A DNA stretch of 64,000 bases from Woodsholea maritima DSM 17123 (lineage in GTDB: Bacteria; Pseudomonadota; Alphaproteobacteria; Caulobacterales; Maricaulaceae), in contig NZ_KB908057.1 of NCBI RefSeq assembly GCF_000382325.1, positions 364,783-428,782 on the forward strand, in the 5' to 3' direction. The stretch's first letter is position 1. Each line of letters begins with the position of its first letter. Shown one piece after another: positions 44,284-53,590 of this stretch. Both the position numbers and the translations under genes were made by a program. A model generated the notes under the pieces. The model made no database searches. It saw only the letters and a program-made list of their open reading frames with translations, and was not told the origin of the DNA.

Positions 44284-44847
44284 ATGAAAGTGTTTTGGGG
44301 TGTTAGCCTGCTGGCCATCAGCTTGGGCGCGAGCTCGGCGTGGGCTGAGAGCGGCTTGGAAGAGTTTCGTGTTGGCGTTGCAGCTCATGATCTCAGCGAT
44401 CATAGTGAAGATGGACCCCAGATCACTTTAGAGGGTTTGTTCGCCAGTCCTGATGTCTTGAAATGGGCTTATAGCCCGCGTCCATATCTACAGGCTTCGA
44501 TCTCAACCCAGGGCAATACCAATTGGTTGGCGTCTGGTTTGGCGTGGAATTGGGGCGTCAGTGAGCGTCTGGATCTGGAGGCCAGCTTTGGCTTGTCCAT
44601 CCATGATGGGTATTTGAATATTCCTGATGATGATCCCCAGCGTGCGATTTATCTGAAGGAGAACCGAGCCTTGTTGGGCTCACGCGTTCTGTTCCGCACC
44701 AGTCTGGGCGCGGATTATGCTTTGAATGATCAATGGCGGGTGGGTGTGTTCTGGGAACACCATTCCCATGGTCAAATCCTCGCCTCTGGCCGAAATCAAG
44801 GCTTTGATGAGCTGGGCTTACGGCTCGGCTATCGGTTCGGTCGTTAA
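44284..44847 (+). CDS. PagL-like lipid A 3-O-deacylase (acyloxyacyl hydrolase)
   Basis: 187 aa. Signal peptide (VFWGVSLLAISLGASSAWA), then alternating beta-strand pattern of an 8-stranded outer-membrane barrel ending in RLGYRFGR with a terminal aromatic region. The catalytic H-x-S pair is His159 and Ser161 in FWEHHSHGQ, with Glu176 in GFDELGLRL as third residue. Would remove the 3-O acyl chain of lipid A at the outer leaflet. Its 3' end overlaps the convergent acyltransferase gene by 30 nt. Confidence 0.85.
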   Translation: MKVFWGVSLLAISLGASSAWAESGLEEFRVGVAAHDLSDHSEDGPQITLEGLFASPDVLKWAYSPRPYLQASISTQGNTNWLASGLAWNWGVSERLDLEASFGLSIHDGYLNIPDDDPQRAIYLKENRALLGSRVLFRTSLGADYALNDQWRVGVFWEHHSHGQILASGRNQGFDELGLRLGYRFGR

Positions 44848-46956
44848 GTCCGCCGGTTTCACTGGATAAGGTAGCAAATGTGGCAAGGCGGTGATCACTA
44901 GATCGCCGCCTTTGTCATTGAGGTGATAGGCATCATAGAAAAGCGGCTGGCCTTGATTTGCGCCTAGGCAATGCGTATCAGGACAAAAAGTGTCCAAGGG
45001 ATCATCAACCGCAATCAAGCCTTCTTGGGCCAGATTTTCAAACAGCGGCACATATTGGCTACGCTTTAGGATTTGGTCATCGCGGCTGATCCAGGCGGGC
45101 GCAGGCAGCCAAGGCCAAATGGCTTGGAATGAGACGGCCTCAGGCACCGAAAAATCATGGGTCGGGACATCCAGTAAGACATGAATTTGGGTAGAGGCAG
45201 ATACGGTGCGGATGGCGCTTTCCATCGTGCGGCCAAAATCATCGGTCGCGATCTGCGCAGGGATTGCGCTGGTCAGTTGGCTAGGGCTTTTGCGGAATTT
45301 GCCCGGTTTCATATCGGGACGACGGGCATAAACATCCCAATGGCCGACCATCAAAGTTGTTCGCGGTTGCCACAACGTGATCAGACGCGCGGCGTTATCA
45401 TTATGGCGCGCGCAGGCGTGCAGGCTTTGGGGCGATAATCCGGACCAGCCTCCGCCCAGAACCGGCGGGCAGGCCCCCAGGGTGAGGGAAGCCCCGAAGA
45501 TCGCTCGCCGATGCGCTTCGGCCAGGATCGCTCCTTCTAAGGCCCCAGCATGGCTATCACCCCATAGGATGAAATCCAGTGCTTGGTCATGATCGCGCCC
45601 CAGGGCGCAGACCTCCATCTGGGCGAGATCACCTTGAGGGCGAGGAAGGTTGTGACGGATAGAAAAGTCACCGGCGCTGAGGCAGATTTTGTCCGCGCCG
45701 CGTGGGTCCGGCCCGGTGGCAAGCGCGTCTCTGGCCTCAACCGGGATGCGCTGAGGAAGGCCTTGGCCTTCAATTACCATCAAGCTTAAGCCCAGAAAAA
45801 GAGATGTTGTTACGGCCGCGCTGACCAGAAGGTGGACTTGATCGGCAAGAATGCGGCGTAGGCGAATGGGCTGCTCCACACCGTGGAAGGCCGCGCAGGC
45901 CAGGGCAAAGGATAGGATTACCGCGATCAGGATTTCGGTGTCTGTCGGATCATAAATCAGACTGCCCAGCATCACCAAAATCGGCCAATGCCACAGATAC
46001 CAGCTATAGGAGACCCGTCCGATATAACGCGCCGGGGAAGGTAAACAGGTTAGGTTTAGAACGAGGCTTTTAGTGTTCCAGAGGTGGAAAAGCTCACCCG
46101 CGATCAAAACCAGTCCACATCCCAGAACCGGCAGCACCGCGCCATAACCGGGAAAGCGCATCTGTTCATTATAGGCAAAGCTGGAGACCACAATGAGCAT
46201 GAGCCCGACCCCGGCCAAGCTGTTGAGGATCAAGCCTTGAAACAGGGGATGGTCTTTGAAATTGGCAAAAGCGCGCGCGATTAAGCCGCGATGGGCTGCA
46301 AGGCCCAGTAGTGCGCCGCTTAACAGCTCCCACGCGCGTAAATGCGTGGCAAAGAACGAGCCTTCGAAATGGCCCGCCAGCGCATCATAAAGGCTCAAAC
46401 TCAGTGAGAGGAGCCACACCGCCGCTAAGCTTAGCCCTAAAGGCCATTTCAGGCGCGCCACCCCCACAATCACCAGGGGGTAAAACAGATAGAACTGCTC
46501 CTCCACCCCCAATGACCAGGTGTGCAGCAGTAAATGATTATGCAGCTGAGGATTAAAGTAATCGCTGGTGGCGAAGAAATACCAGTTCGAGGAGAGGCCA
46601 AAGGCGCTGACCAGGGCCAAAATCTGATCCATCAGGCGCGCCGGCGAATAGGCAATCCAGGCAAAGGCCGTAGTGACAAAGGCAATCAGCGCAAAGCTGG
46701 CCCACAAACGGCGTACCCGCTTGGTCAGAAAAGACCAATAGGAAAGCCTTCCTTGATCGGCTTGTTTTAACAGGATCTGAGTAATCAGAAAGCCTGAAAT
46801 AACAAAGAAGACATCAACGCCAATAAAACCGCCGGATACATAATCAGGAAAGGCGTGAAATAACACCACAGGGACAATCGCCCACGCGCGCAGGCCATCT
46901 AAATACGCGCGATGGTCCAGTGTAGGCAGATTAGGATTGGGCGTTGGGTGCGTCAT
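44818..46956 (-). CDS. OafA/YrhL-type acyltransferase with C-terminal SGNH domain
   Basis: 712 aa. Residues ~10-360 are acyltransferase-3 with about ten membrane helices; motif YLDGLRAWAIVPVVLFHAFPDYVSGGFIGVDVFFVISGFLI and FYLFYPL are typical. The C-terminal ~300 residues are a periplasmic SGNH hydrolase-like domain: FILWGDSHAGALEGA (catalytic Ser region) and DAYHLNDKGG (Asp-x-x-His). Transfers acetyl or similar groups to LPS or peptidoglycan glycans. The PagL gene beside it suggests an LPS-modifying pair. Confidence 0.92.
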   Translation of the reverse strand: MTHPTPNPNLPTLDHRAYLDGLRAWAIVPVVLFHAFPDYVSGGFIGVDVFFVISGFLITQILLKQADQGRLSYWSFLTKRVRRLWASFALIAFVTTAFAWIAYSPARLMDQILALVSAFGLSSNWYFFATSDYFNPQLHNHLLLHTWSLGVEEQFYLFYPLVIVGVARLKWPLGLSLAAVWLLSLSLSLYDALAGHFEGSFFATHLRAWELLSGALLGLAAHRGLIARAFANFKDHPLFQGLILNSLAGVGLMLIVVSSFAYNEQMRFPGYGAVLPVLGCGLVLIAGELFHLWNTKSLVLNLTCLPSPARYIGRVSYSWYLWHWPILVMLGSLIYDPTDTEILIAVILSFALACAAFHGVEQPIRLRRILADQVHLLVSAAVTTSLFLGLSLMVIEGQGLPQRIPVEARDALATGPDPRGADKICLSAGDFSIRHNLPRPQGDLAQMEVCALGRDHDQALDFILWGDSHAGALEGAILAEAHRRAIFGASLTLGACPPVLGGGWSGLSPQSLHACARHNDNAARLITLWQPRTTLMVGHWDVYARRPDMKPGKFRKSPSQLTSAIPAQIATDDFGRTMESAIRTVSASTQIHVLLDVPTHDFSVPEAVSFQAIWPWLPAPAWISRDDQILKRSQYVPLFENLAQEGLIAVDDPLDTFCPDTHCLGANQGQPLFYDAYHLNDKGGDLVITALPHLLPYPVKPADLTTEPIAEP

Positions 46957-47175
46957 ATTCGGCCTGAAGCGCTAAAAAACAAGCCTGTGCCAAGATTGCA
47001 AAGGGCTGTCTAGTCCTAGTAGGTTTTTGAATCGGTTCAAAAATCAACTGCTTTCCATGGTTTTACTGACACACAATTTTCATGAAGGCTGTGGATGGCT
47101 GGCGCATTATCTTGCCCCAACGCCCAAGGAGCGCTAATCCAGTCGCAGATTTCTAAGGCGATACGGAGCAATACC

Positions 47176-48465
47176 ATGGCCAATGTGGTGGTTGTCGGGG
47201 CCCAGTGGGGCGATGAAGGCAAAGGTAAGATTGTGGACTGGCTGTCCAATCGCGCCGATGTCGTTGCGCGCTTTCAAGGCGGTCATAATGCGGGCCATAC
47301 CCTGGTCGTGGATGGGGTGACGTATAAGCTTTCCTTGATGCCATCCGGCGTCGTGCAGGGTAAGCTGTCGGTTATCGGTAATGGCGTGGTGGTTGATCCC
47401 TGGGCCTTCATCGAAGAGATCGAGAAAGTCCGCGCTCAGGGCGTGAACATTACCTCCGATCTGGTCAAGGTTGCCGAAAGCGCGACCTTGATCCTGCCGG
47501 TGCACCGTGATCTGGATGCGCTGCGCGAAAACCGTGATGACGGCATGAAGATCGGCACCACGCGGCGCGGTATTGGCCCAGCTTATGAAGATAAGGTCGG
47601 GCGGCGTGCGGTGCGCGTGATTGATCTGGCGGACGAAGCGGCACTGCGCGCGCGGGTTCAAGATCTGCTCCATCACCATAATGCGCTGCGTCGTGGCTAT
47701 GGTCAGGACGAATATCAGGCCGAAGACTTGGTTCAGGCCTTGTTAGAGATCGCGCCGAAAATTCTGCCCTATGCCGATCCGGTTTGGCGCACCCTTGATC
47801 GCGCCATGAAGGCGGGCAAGCATATCCTGTTTGAAGGGGCCCAGGGCACTATGCTGGATGTCGATCATGGCACCTATCCCTTCGTCACCTCCTCCAACAC
47901 CGTCGCGGGCCAAGCCTCTGCCGGTACGGGCGTTGGTCCGGGCAAGGTCGGCTATTCGCTGGGCATCGTAAAGGCCTATACTACACGCGTGGGGGAAGGG
48001 CCTTTCCCGACCGAGCTGCATGATGCGATGGGTCAGCGCCTGGGTGAGCGCGGCCATGAATTTGGCGTCGTCACAGGACGTAAGCGCCGGTGTGGCTGGT
48101 TTGATGCGGTTCTGGTGCGCCAATCTGTACGCGTCAACGGCTTGGACGGCATCGCACTGACCAAGCTCGACGTGCTTGACGGTTTTCCTGAGCTGAAAGT
48201 CTGTGTGGGCTATAAGCTGGATGGGGAGCGTTTACAGCGCCTTCCCGCCGGTAAAGAGGCGCAAGCCAAGATCGAGCCGATCTATGAAATCATGGAAGGC
48301 TGGGAGGCTTCAACCCAGGGCGCACGCTCTTGGGCCGATCTGCCTGCCGCGGCCGTCAAATATGTGCGCCGGATCGAGGAATTGATCGAAGCGCCCGTCG
48401 CCATGCTCTCCACCTCGCCTGAGCGTGATGACGTGATCTTGATGCAAGATCCCTTCCGTCCGTAA
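47176..48465 (+). CDS. purA: Adenylosuccinate synthetase
   Basis: Converts IMP, aspartate and GTP to adenylosuccinate. 429 aa from ATG 47176 (GGAG upstream). N-terminal [95 protein letters not shown] and [10 protein letters not shown]. Full length and intact. Palindromic repeats begin 10 nt after the stop. Confidence 0.97.
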   Translation: MANVVVVGAQWGDEGKGKIVDWLSNRADVVARFQGGHNAGHTLVVDGVTYKLSLMPSGVVQGKLSVIGNGVVVDPWAFIEEIEKVRAQGVNITSDLVKVAESATLILPVHRDLDALRENRDDGMKIGTTRRGIGPAYEDKVGRRAVRVIDLADEAALRARVQDLLHHHNALRRGYGQDEYQAEDLVQALLEIAPKILPYADPVWRTLDRAMKAGKHILFEGAQGTMLDVDHGTYPFVTSSNTVAGQASAGTGVGPGKVGYSLGIVKAYTTRVGEGPFPTELHDAMGQRLGERGHEFGVVTGRKRRCGWFDAVLVRQSVRVNGLDGIALTKLDVLDGFPELKVCVGYKLDGERLQRLPAGKEAQAKIEPIYEIMEGWEASTQGARSWADLPAAAVKYVRRIEELIEAPVAMLSTSPERDDVILMQDPFRP

Positions 48466-48474
48466 GGGGCTTTG

Positions 48475-48523
48475 CCCTCCCCTGCGAAGCGGGGGAGGTG
48501 GTCCGTCAGGACCGGAGGGGGCG
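48475..48523. repeat. Palindromic repeat, family A, forward copy
   Basis: A hairpin CTCCCCTGCGAAGCGGGGGAG, a TGGTCC... GGACC hairpin and GGAGGGGGC. The same order recurs at 53,312-53,359 and 56,749-56,796 with the loop changed to GGCCGGTACGGCC. This is the first half of an inverted pair with 48,546-48,591. Confidence 0.85.
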
Positions 48524-48545
48524 TTTGTGAGAAAGTGTAGCGCTT

Positions 48546-48591
48546 GCCCCCTCAGTCAGCTGCGCTGACAGCTCCCCCGCACGCAGGGGAG
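48546..48591. repeat. Palindromic repeat, family A, inverted copy
   Basis: Reverse-complement relative of 48,475-48,523: GCCCCCTCAGTCAGC, TGCGCTGACAGCTCCCC and CGCACGCAGGGGAG. Together with the forward copy it forms a large ~117-bp inverted structure downstream of purA. Confidence 0.8.
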
Positions 48592-48689
48592 CACAGGTCC
48601 TCAATAGGCGATAGGACATTCGGCCCAACGGGCCGCAAGCGCAAATGCGCGCCCGCAGCGTGAGCGAGGAAGCTTCAATTTAAAAGCTG

Positions 48690-48775
48690 TCATCCCGGAC
48701 AAGCGTGAGCGCGATCCGGGATCTATGACCCTTGCCATTTGCCTCAACAGATCCCGGCTTAGCGCCGGGATGACA
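48690..48775. repeat. Palindromic repeat, family B
   Basis: About 86 bp with TCATCCCGGA at the left end and CCGGGATGACA at the right end. Inner hairpin arms CCGGATC... and GATCCCGG surround CTATGACCCTTGCC... A close copy is at 53,380-53,465, with further partial copies at 56,660-56,735 and 57,097-57,222. Fills most of the 333-nt gap between purA and the ArsR gene with family A. Confidence 0.85.
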
Positions 48776-48798
48776 GGGTGAGTAAAACTCCGGCTTTT

Positions 48799-49485
48799 TT
48801 ATTGCTCGGGAAAGTGCTTCCCAATTTCCAGCTCACCCTTGGGGGTGACATCAAGGATGCGGCTATCGCGGCGCTGGCGCAGCCAGGCGTGATCCTTCAT
48901 ATGGGTTAGCAGGCCCGCACCCAGGCCACCGGCCAGGTGAAAGCGGCGCTCACTCCAATCCAGACACGATCGGCACAGCGCGCGGCGCTGAGTGCTCAGC
49001 TGGGTGATATTCAGGCCCAGCGCGGTGAAAAAGTCCGCCCCCTCTGGGGTTAGGCTCAGCTCACCATCGCGTGCAAGGCTGAGAAAGCCGCGCTGTACAC
49101 AGCTTTCCATCACACACACCCCGCGCGCGCCCGCCAGATGATCATAGCAAATGCGCGCATGGCGCAAATGGGGATCTTTAGGTCCAGGCCGGGTGCGGGT
49201 ATGGCCCAGCGTATAGGCGAGGGCGAGCAGGCGCTCCAACGTTTCGCCCACCTCATCATGGGCCAGCCGGGCATAGCGATGGCGGCCCTGTTTAACGATG
49301 GTGATGAGATGGGCCGCTTCGAGCTGTTTTAAATGACTGGTTGCGGTCTGGCGGGTAATCCCGGCCTCTTCGGCCAATTCACTGGCGCTTAAAGCCATAC
49401 CGCTCATCAAGGCGCTGAGCATATTGGCGCGGGCGGGATCCCCGATCAGGCTGGCGATCCGGGCGATATCAGGGCCAAGGCGCAT
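48799..49485 (-). CDS. ArsR-type winged-helix transcriptional regulator
   Basis: About 228 aa from ATG 49485 (AGGG upstream; longer start at 49539 unlikely). N-terminal ArsR fold: IARIASLIGDPARANMLSALMSGMALSASELAEEAGITRQTATSHLKQLEAAHLI. The C-terminal ~130 residues are an extension rich in Cys (RICYDH, GVCVMESC, LCRSCLDW), perhaps metal- or redox-sensing, though no known metal motif is complete. Divergent from the NIPSNAP and ABM genes, its likely targets; intervening 75 nt would hold both promoters. Confidence 0.88.
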   Translation of the reverse strand: MRLGPDIARIASLIGDPARANMLSALMSGMALSASELAEEAGITRQTATSHLKQLEAAHLITIVKQGRHRYARLAHDEVGETLERLLALAYTLGHTRTRPGPKDPHLRHARICYDHLAGARGVCVMESCVQRGFLSLARDGELSLTPEGADFFTALGLNITQLSTQRRALCRSCLDWSERRFHLAGGLGAGLLTHMKDHAWLRQRRDSRILDVTPKGELEIGKHFPEQ

Positions 49486-49560
49486 AATACGATCCCTATC
49501 GAAGCATAAGGGCCGGTGAGGGCCTAAACGTGGGTTCACTCAAAATTTGGAGAGACCATA

Positions 49561-49869
49561 GTGACGATTATATGCCGTATAGACTACCAGATTGATCCGT
49601 TCCAGATCGAAGCGTTTCGGGCCTATGCCCAGCATTGGCTGAAGATTATTCCGGTCTGCGGGGGGGATTTGCTGGGCTATTTCCTGCCTCATGAGGGGAG
49701 CAATGATGGTGCGATGGGGCTGATCAGGTTTGAGAGCCTGGCCGCGTATGAAGCCTATCGCGCGCGCTTGAAGCGCGATGCGGCGGGCGCGGAGAATTTT
49801 GCCTTTGCCCAGGATAAGCGCTTTATCCTGCGCGAGACGCGTACATTCTTAAGCGAGGTGGAGGCGTAA
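49561..49869 (+). CDS. NIPSNAP-family protein
   Basis: 102 aa, dimeric alpha/beta-barrel (ferredoxin-like) fold; the GTG start follows the divergent regulator. [57 protein letters not shown] is the NIPSNAP core, with [16 protein letters not shown] at the end. The family has no established enzymatic activity. Its stop abuts the ABM gene (0 nt), so both are co-translated. Confidence 0.82.
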   Translation: MTIICRIDYQIDPFQIEAFRAYAQHWLKIIPVCGGDLLGYFLPHEGSNDGAMGLIRFESLAAYEAYRARLKRDAAGAENFAFAQDKRFILRETRTFLSEVEA

Positions 49870-50214
49870 ATGTTGGCGGTGATTTTTGAGTTGGAACCGC
49901 GTGAGGGTAAAGTCGAGGACTATTTGGCCATCGCGCAGAGCCTGAAGGCCGAGCTGGAAACGATAGAGGGCTTTATCTCGATCGAGCGCTTTGAAAGCTT
50001 GGCCCGGCCGGGGCGTTATCTGTCGCTATCGTTTTGGCGCGATGAAGCGTCGGTAGAGCGCTGGCGCAATCTATCGCCTCACCGCGCGGCGCAGAACCGG
50101 GGCCGCGCTGAGATCTTTACCGATTATCGCCTGCGAGTGGCTCAGGTCGTGCGCGATTATGGCATGAGTGCGCGCGAGGAAGCCCCGCGCGACAGCCAAG
50201 CCCATCACGGTTGA
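49870..50214 (+). CDS. Antibiotic-biosynthesis-monooxygenase (ABM) fold protein
   Basis: 114 aa. AVIFELEPREGKVEDYLAIAQSLKAELETIEGFISIERFESLARPGRYLSLSFWRDEASVERWRNLSPHRAAQNRGR matches the ABM superfamily (haem- or cofactor-independent quinone-type monooxygenases), with His in NLSPHR. Possibly oxidises or detoxifies a small reactive compound sensed by the ArsR protein; inference. Its end overlaps the convergent acyltransferase gene by 10 nt. Confidence 0.82.
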   Translation: MLAVIFELEPREGKVEDYLAIAQSLKAELETIEGFISIERFESLARPGRYLSLSFWRDEASVERWRNLSPHRAAQNRGRAEIFTDYRLRVAQVVRDYGMSAREEAPRDSQAHHG

Positions 50215-51341
50215 GCGGAATAAACCGGCGCGCGGGTCGGGGCGTTGGGCTGTAACGTTTCACCCTGGCGCGCACGCTTGGGTGTCACCCAGGCCATCAG
50301 GCCCATGGCGGGTTTTTCGATCGTAACGCGCAGGATCCAGCCGGTGATCAGGGCGCTGGCCCACATTTGCGCGAATAGAACCGGCCAGCTGAGATCGGGC
50401 TGCAGGCTCAATAGTACATGGCCCAGCGGGAAGTGCAGGATATAAAGCCCGTAGGAGACATCCTCGACCTCGCGCAGCTGATGGCCGAAGGTGCCCGGCA
50501 GGCGCACATAACCGGCGATTAACAGGACGAAGGCGATGGCGATCTGGCTGGTGATCATACCGGCCTGGGTGGGGGCCAGGATAAAGGCGATACACAGCGC
50601 GATCAGCGCCCATAAGGGGCTGAGGCGGATATGATCTTTGAACGCATAAAAGGCTGCGCCCACCATGAAGGCTCCGCCAAAGCGGGTGGCGGCGAAAATC
50701 GTGCCTGCGCCGGGGCCTTGATACCCTTCATGAGAATTGAGGAGCGAGAGCGCGACCGCGCCCAGTGCCATCACACCCACGCCCCATTTGGCCCGGAACA
50801 GCCCCAGGCTCGCCGCAATACCGGCGATCAAATAGCATAAAAGCTCATAGCGGATGGTCCAAAGTGAACCATTGGCGGCGGGCACAGTACTGTCTTGGAA
50901 GACACCGGGCAGGGCGGCCAGCGGATCAATCTGGCCCAGGATCACGGCCGGAAAGGTCCAAAATCCGTCCTCAGACATCAGACCCAACAGTCCTTGCGGG
51001 TGGAAAACCGGGGCGATGACCAGCCACATGAGGATGATTGCGGCGATCAGGCCGGGGAAGATCCGTAAAATCCGCGCCCCCGCATAGCGCTTCATATCGG
51101 TGGAGCGCATCAAGCTGGCACAGAGCATATAGCCTGACAGAATGAAAAAGCCATCGAGCGCCCATTGCACAATCGTGTCAATCGCAACCGGGATTGTGCC
51201 GCGATAGGGATAGCCCATGACCAGCAAGACCGCGTGGGCAAGCACGACCCAACTGGCCAATCCAATCCGGATCGCAGTAAAATTATTGCTGCGATCAAAC
51301 AGAGTTCCGCGAACTGGAGTGAACCAAAATGACATGGCCAT
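50205..51341 (-). CDS. Acyltransferase-3 family membrane protein
   Basis: 378 aa with about ten membrane helices. N-terminal motif FTAIRIGLASWVVLAHAVLLVMGYPYRG holds the catalytic His, followed by WALDGFFILSGYMLCASL, RILRIFPGLIAAIIL, SLWTIRYELLCYLI, EVEDVSYGLYILHFPLG. No SGNH domain, unlike the 712-aa relative. O-acetylates an extracellular sugar, target unknown. Confidence 0.9.
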   Translation of the reverse strand: MAMSFWFTPVRGTLFDRSNNFTAIRIGLASWVVLAHAVLLVMGYPYRGTIPVAIDTIVQWALDGFFILSGYMLCASLMRSTDMKRYAGARILRIFPGLIAAIILMWLVIAPVFHPQGLLGLMSEDGFWTFPAVILGQIDPLAALPGVFQDSTVPAANGSLWTIRYELLCYLIAGIAASLGLFRAKWGVGVMALGAVALSLLNSHEGYQGPGAGTIFAATRFGGAFMVGAAFYAFKDHIRLSPLWALIALCIAFILAPTQAGMITSQIAIAFVLLIAGYVRLPGTFGHQLREVEDVSYGLYILHFPLGHVLLSLQPDLSWPVLFAQMWASALITGWILRVTIEKPAMGLMAWVTPKRARQGETLQPNAPTRAPVYSAQP

Positions 51342-51429
51342 GCGCCCCTTCTAAGGTGATTGCGCGCGGCGTTGCAGGATTTGGGCCGCTCTGCGCTTCC
51401 CCCTTTGGTGAAGCGCAGAGCATCAGCCT

Positions 51430-51858
51430 TTAGCGGCCATAGATCATGTATTCGTCGATTTGAGCGCCGTCTTCGGTCACGGTGAAGCTGTTGTGCGCAA
51501 AACTTGGCGCAGAGCGCAGGCCCGCCCCGCCAATCATCGCCCAACCATCCAGCGGCATGCCATAATCGCCGCGATCAAAGACGCCGTTTTCATTGTCATC
51601 ATGCCAGACCGACAGGGCATAGCGGCCCGGGGCCAGATCAAAATCGAAATGGGCCACATCGCCTTCAACCTGTTCATGGCACGCCCCGGCGATAGCATCG
51701 CGGGTCATGAATTGTTCTTCAGTTTGAATTTGCACGCATAATTGCCCTGGGCGATCTTTCACGCCGTAAAGATCCAAGCTGACATTGGCCGGGCTATTGA
51801 TCATCGCACCCAGACCCAAAACCGCGCTTGCCGCCATTGCCAAATGTAAACCAACCAT
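51430..51858 (-). CDS. DUF2141-family secreted protein
   Basis: 142 aa with a signal peptide (LHLAMAASAVLGLGAMINSPA). The body is predicted all-beta: LDLYGVKDRPGQLCVQIQTEEQF, APGRYALSVWHDDNENGVFDRGDYGMPLDGWAMIGG, where W-x-D-x-N-x-N-G-x-x-D and GxP are hallmarks of DUF2141. Two Cys (LCVQ, GACH) may pair. Function unknown; often encoded by marine and freshwater bacteria near envelope genes. Confidence 0.8.
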   Translation of the reverse strand: MVGLHLAMAASAVLGLGAMINSPANVSLDLYGVKDRPGQLCVQIQTEEQFMTRDAIAGACHEQVEGDVAHFDFDLAPGRYALSVWHDDNENGVFDRGDYGMPLDGWAMIGGAGLRSAPSFAHNSFTVTEDGAQIDEYMIYGR

Positions 51859-52066
51859 GTCTCTCTCCTTTTTGCAAGGTAATTGCTTCCGACAAGAACT
51901 TTATAATTTAAAGTAACTGAGAAAAGCAAGTTGAAAATTGCAGATCCACAAAGCTTTTTGCGATGTGAATGGCTTGTGCATTGAAAAACCTGAAGAATTA
52001 TACGTGCTTGCCAAGGTGTGTAGGCTCCTTACACTGCGTAACCCTATAACACGGGAGGGAGGCCCC

Positions 52067-53290
52067 ATGTCTATTTTACTGATGACGGCCAGTGCGGCGC
52101 TCATGATGATCAGCGCGCAGACTGCGGCTCTGGATGGGGCGATCAGCCCTGAAGTGCGCGCCCTGCATGAGCGGGTTTTGACCCTGGATACCCATGTCGA
52201 TATTGGGCGCAATTATGCGACCTATGTGCTCGATCCCGGCCAGATGACCTCGGCCCAGGTTGATTTACCGAAAATGCGCGCCGGTGGCTTGGATGCGGCG
52301 TTTTTCATTATTTATACCGGGCAAGGTCCGCTGGATGCGGACGGTCTTGCCCAAGCGCGCGCCCATGCGGAGGCGAGCTATCAGGCGATTGATCGCATGA
52401 TCCGATCCTATCCCGATCAAATCGCCCTGGCACGCACGGCTGATGAGATTGAGGCGATCCATGCCACGGGCCGTAAAGTGGCGCTGATCGGGATTGAAAA
52501 CCCTTATCCGCTGGGCTTAAGCGTTGATGATGTGCCGATGTGGGCGGCGCGCGGCGTGCGCTATATCTCCATGACGCATTTCGGCAATAACCAGTTTGGC
52601 GGCAGCTCTAACCCCAATCTCGCCGCCGGGGATGAGCCCGAAGATCCAGGCCTTACCGATCTGGGCCGCGAACTGGTCCGTGCGCTGAATGATTATGGCA
52701 TTATGGTTGATGTTTCCCACGGCGGCCCCTTGACCATGCGCCAGGCCGCTGAGCTGTCGCGTGCGCCGATTATCGCGTCGCATTCTGGCGTCAAAGCGGT
52801 CCTCGATCATCCGCGTAATCTTTCCGATGAACAATTAGAGATTATTCGCGATGTCAATGGCGTCGCGCAAATGGTGGCGCTGCGCAGCTATGTGAAGGCC
52901 AACCATCCCGAACTGGCCAGTGCGCAAGAGGCGGTTTTGGCGGAGATGGGTCTGGAAACGCGCGAGGCGCGCGCCGCAATCACTGATCAGCAACGCTTTG
53001 CCTTGACGACCCGTATGGAGGCGCTGCACGCGCAATATGGCTCGGCTACGATTTCAGACTTTGTCGACCATATCGACCATGCCGTGCAAGTCGCCGGGAT
53101 CGACCATGTCGGCATCGCCTCGGACTTTGATGGCGGCGGCGGGATCGGCGGCTGGATGAATGCGGCCGAAACCCCTGCGGTGACGGCCGAGTTGGTCCGC
53201 CGGGGTTATTCCGAAGTCGATATTGCCAAAATCTGGGGCGGTAATCTGATGCGCGTCTTGCGCGAGGTTGAAGTCGCCGCGCGGGATTAA
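52067..53290 (+). CDS. Membrane dipeptidase (M19 renal-dipeptidase family)
   Basis: About 407 aa from ATG 52067 (GAGGGAGG 5 nt upstream) with a signal peptide (SILLMTASAALMMISAQTAA). Zinc ligands in TLDTHVDIG, a bridging Glu in ALIGIENPYPLG, His in DVSHGGPL and IASHSGVKAV, and DHVGIASDFDGGGG. IAKIWGGNLMRVLREV is the C-terminal motif. Hydrolyses dipeptides (including D-amino-acid-containing) outside the cytoplasm. Followed by palindromic repeats. Confidence 0.92.
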   Translation: MSILLMTASAALMMISAQTAALDGAISPEVRALHERVLTLDTHVDIGRNYATYVLDPGQMTSAQVDLPKMRAGGLDAAFFIIYTGQGPLDADGLAQARAHAEASYQAIDRMIRSYPDQIALARTADEIEAIHATGRKVALIGIENPYPLGLSVDDVPMWAARGVRYISMTHFGNNQFGGSSNPNLAAGDEPEDPGLTDLGRELVRALNDYGIMVDVSHGGPLTMRQAAELSRAPIIASHSGVKAVLDHPRNLSDEQLEIIRDVNGVAQMVALRSYVKANHPELASAQEAVLAEMGLETREARAAITDQQRFALTTRMEALHAQYGSATISDFVDHIDHAVQVAGIDHVGIASDFDGGGGIGGWMNAAETPAVTAELVRRGYSEVDIAKIWGGNLMRVLREVEVAARD

Positions 53291-53311
53291 AGGTGACATG
53301 GTGAGCGTTAT

Positions 53312-53359
53312 CCTCCCCTGCGAAGCGGGGGAGGTGGCCGGTACGGCCGGAGGGGGCGG
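53312..53359. repeat. Palindromic repeat, family A
   Basis: Almost identical to 56,749-56,796: CCTCCCCTGCGAAGCGGGGGAG, GGTGGCCGGTACGGCCGG, AGGGGGCGG. Located 21 nt after the dipeptidase stop. Confidence 0.85.
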
Positions 53360-53379
53360 TTTTGAATAGAATGGCCGCT

Positions 53380-53465
53380 GTCATCCCGGGCAAACGAAGT
53401 GCGACCCGGGATCTATAAGCCTTGCCAGATAACACAACAGATCCCGGCTCAGGGCCGGGATGACA
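53380..53465. repeat. Palindromic repeat, family B
   Basis: Copy of the family B element at 48,690-48,775: begins GTCATCCCGGG and ends GGGCCGGGATGACA, with GGGATCTATAAGCC and CAACAGATCCCGG inside. Confidence 0.85.
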
Positions 53466-53479
53466 ATATACGCTTTGTT

Positions 53480-53507
53480 ATCTCCGACGCGGCACGCGTC
53501 TGAGGAT
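53480..53507. repeat. Bulged-T hairpin, family D, copy 1
   Basis: 28 bp: arm ATCTCC, arm GACGC, loop GGCAC, arm GCGTC, unpaired T, arm GAGGAT. The inner arm is perfect, the outer arm imperfect. The loop GGCAC is the same as in copy 2. Confidence 0.7.
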
Positions 53508-53590
53508 TTAAACCTTAATTCATGGATGCCCAGATGAGCTGTGCTCATCGGGCATGACGAGTATGGAGGGCGATCGCATCCCCTTTCGTC

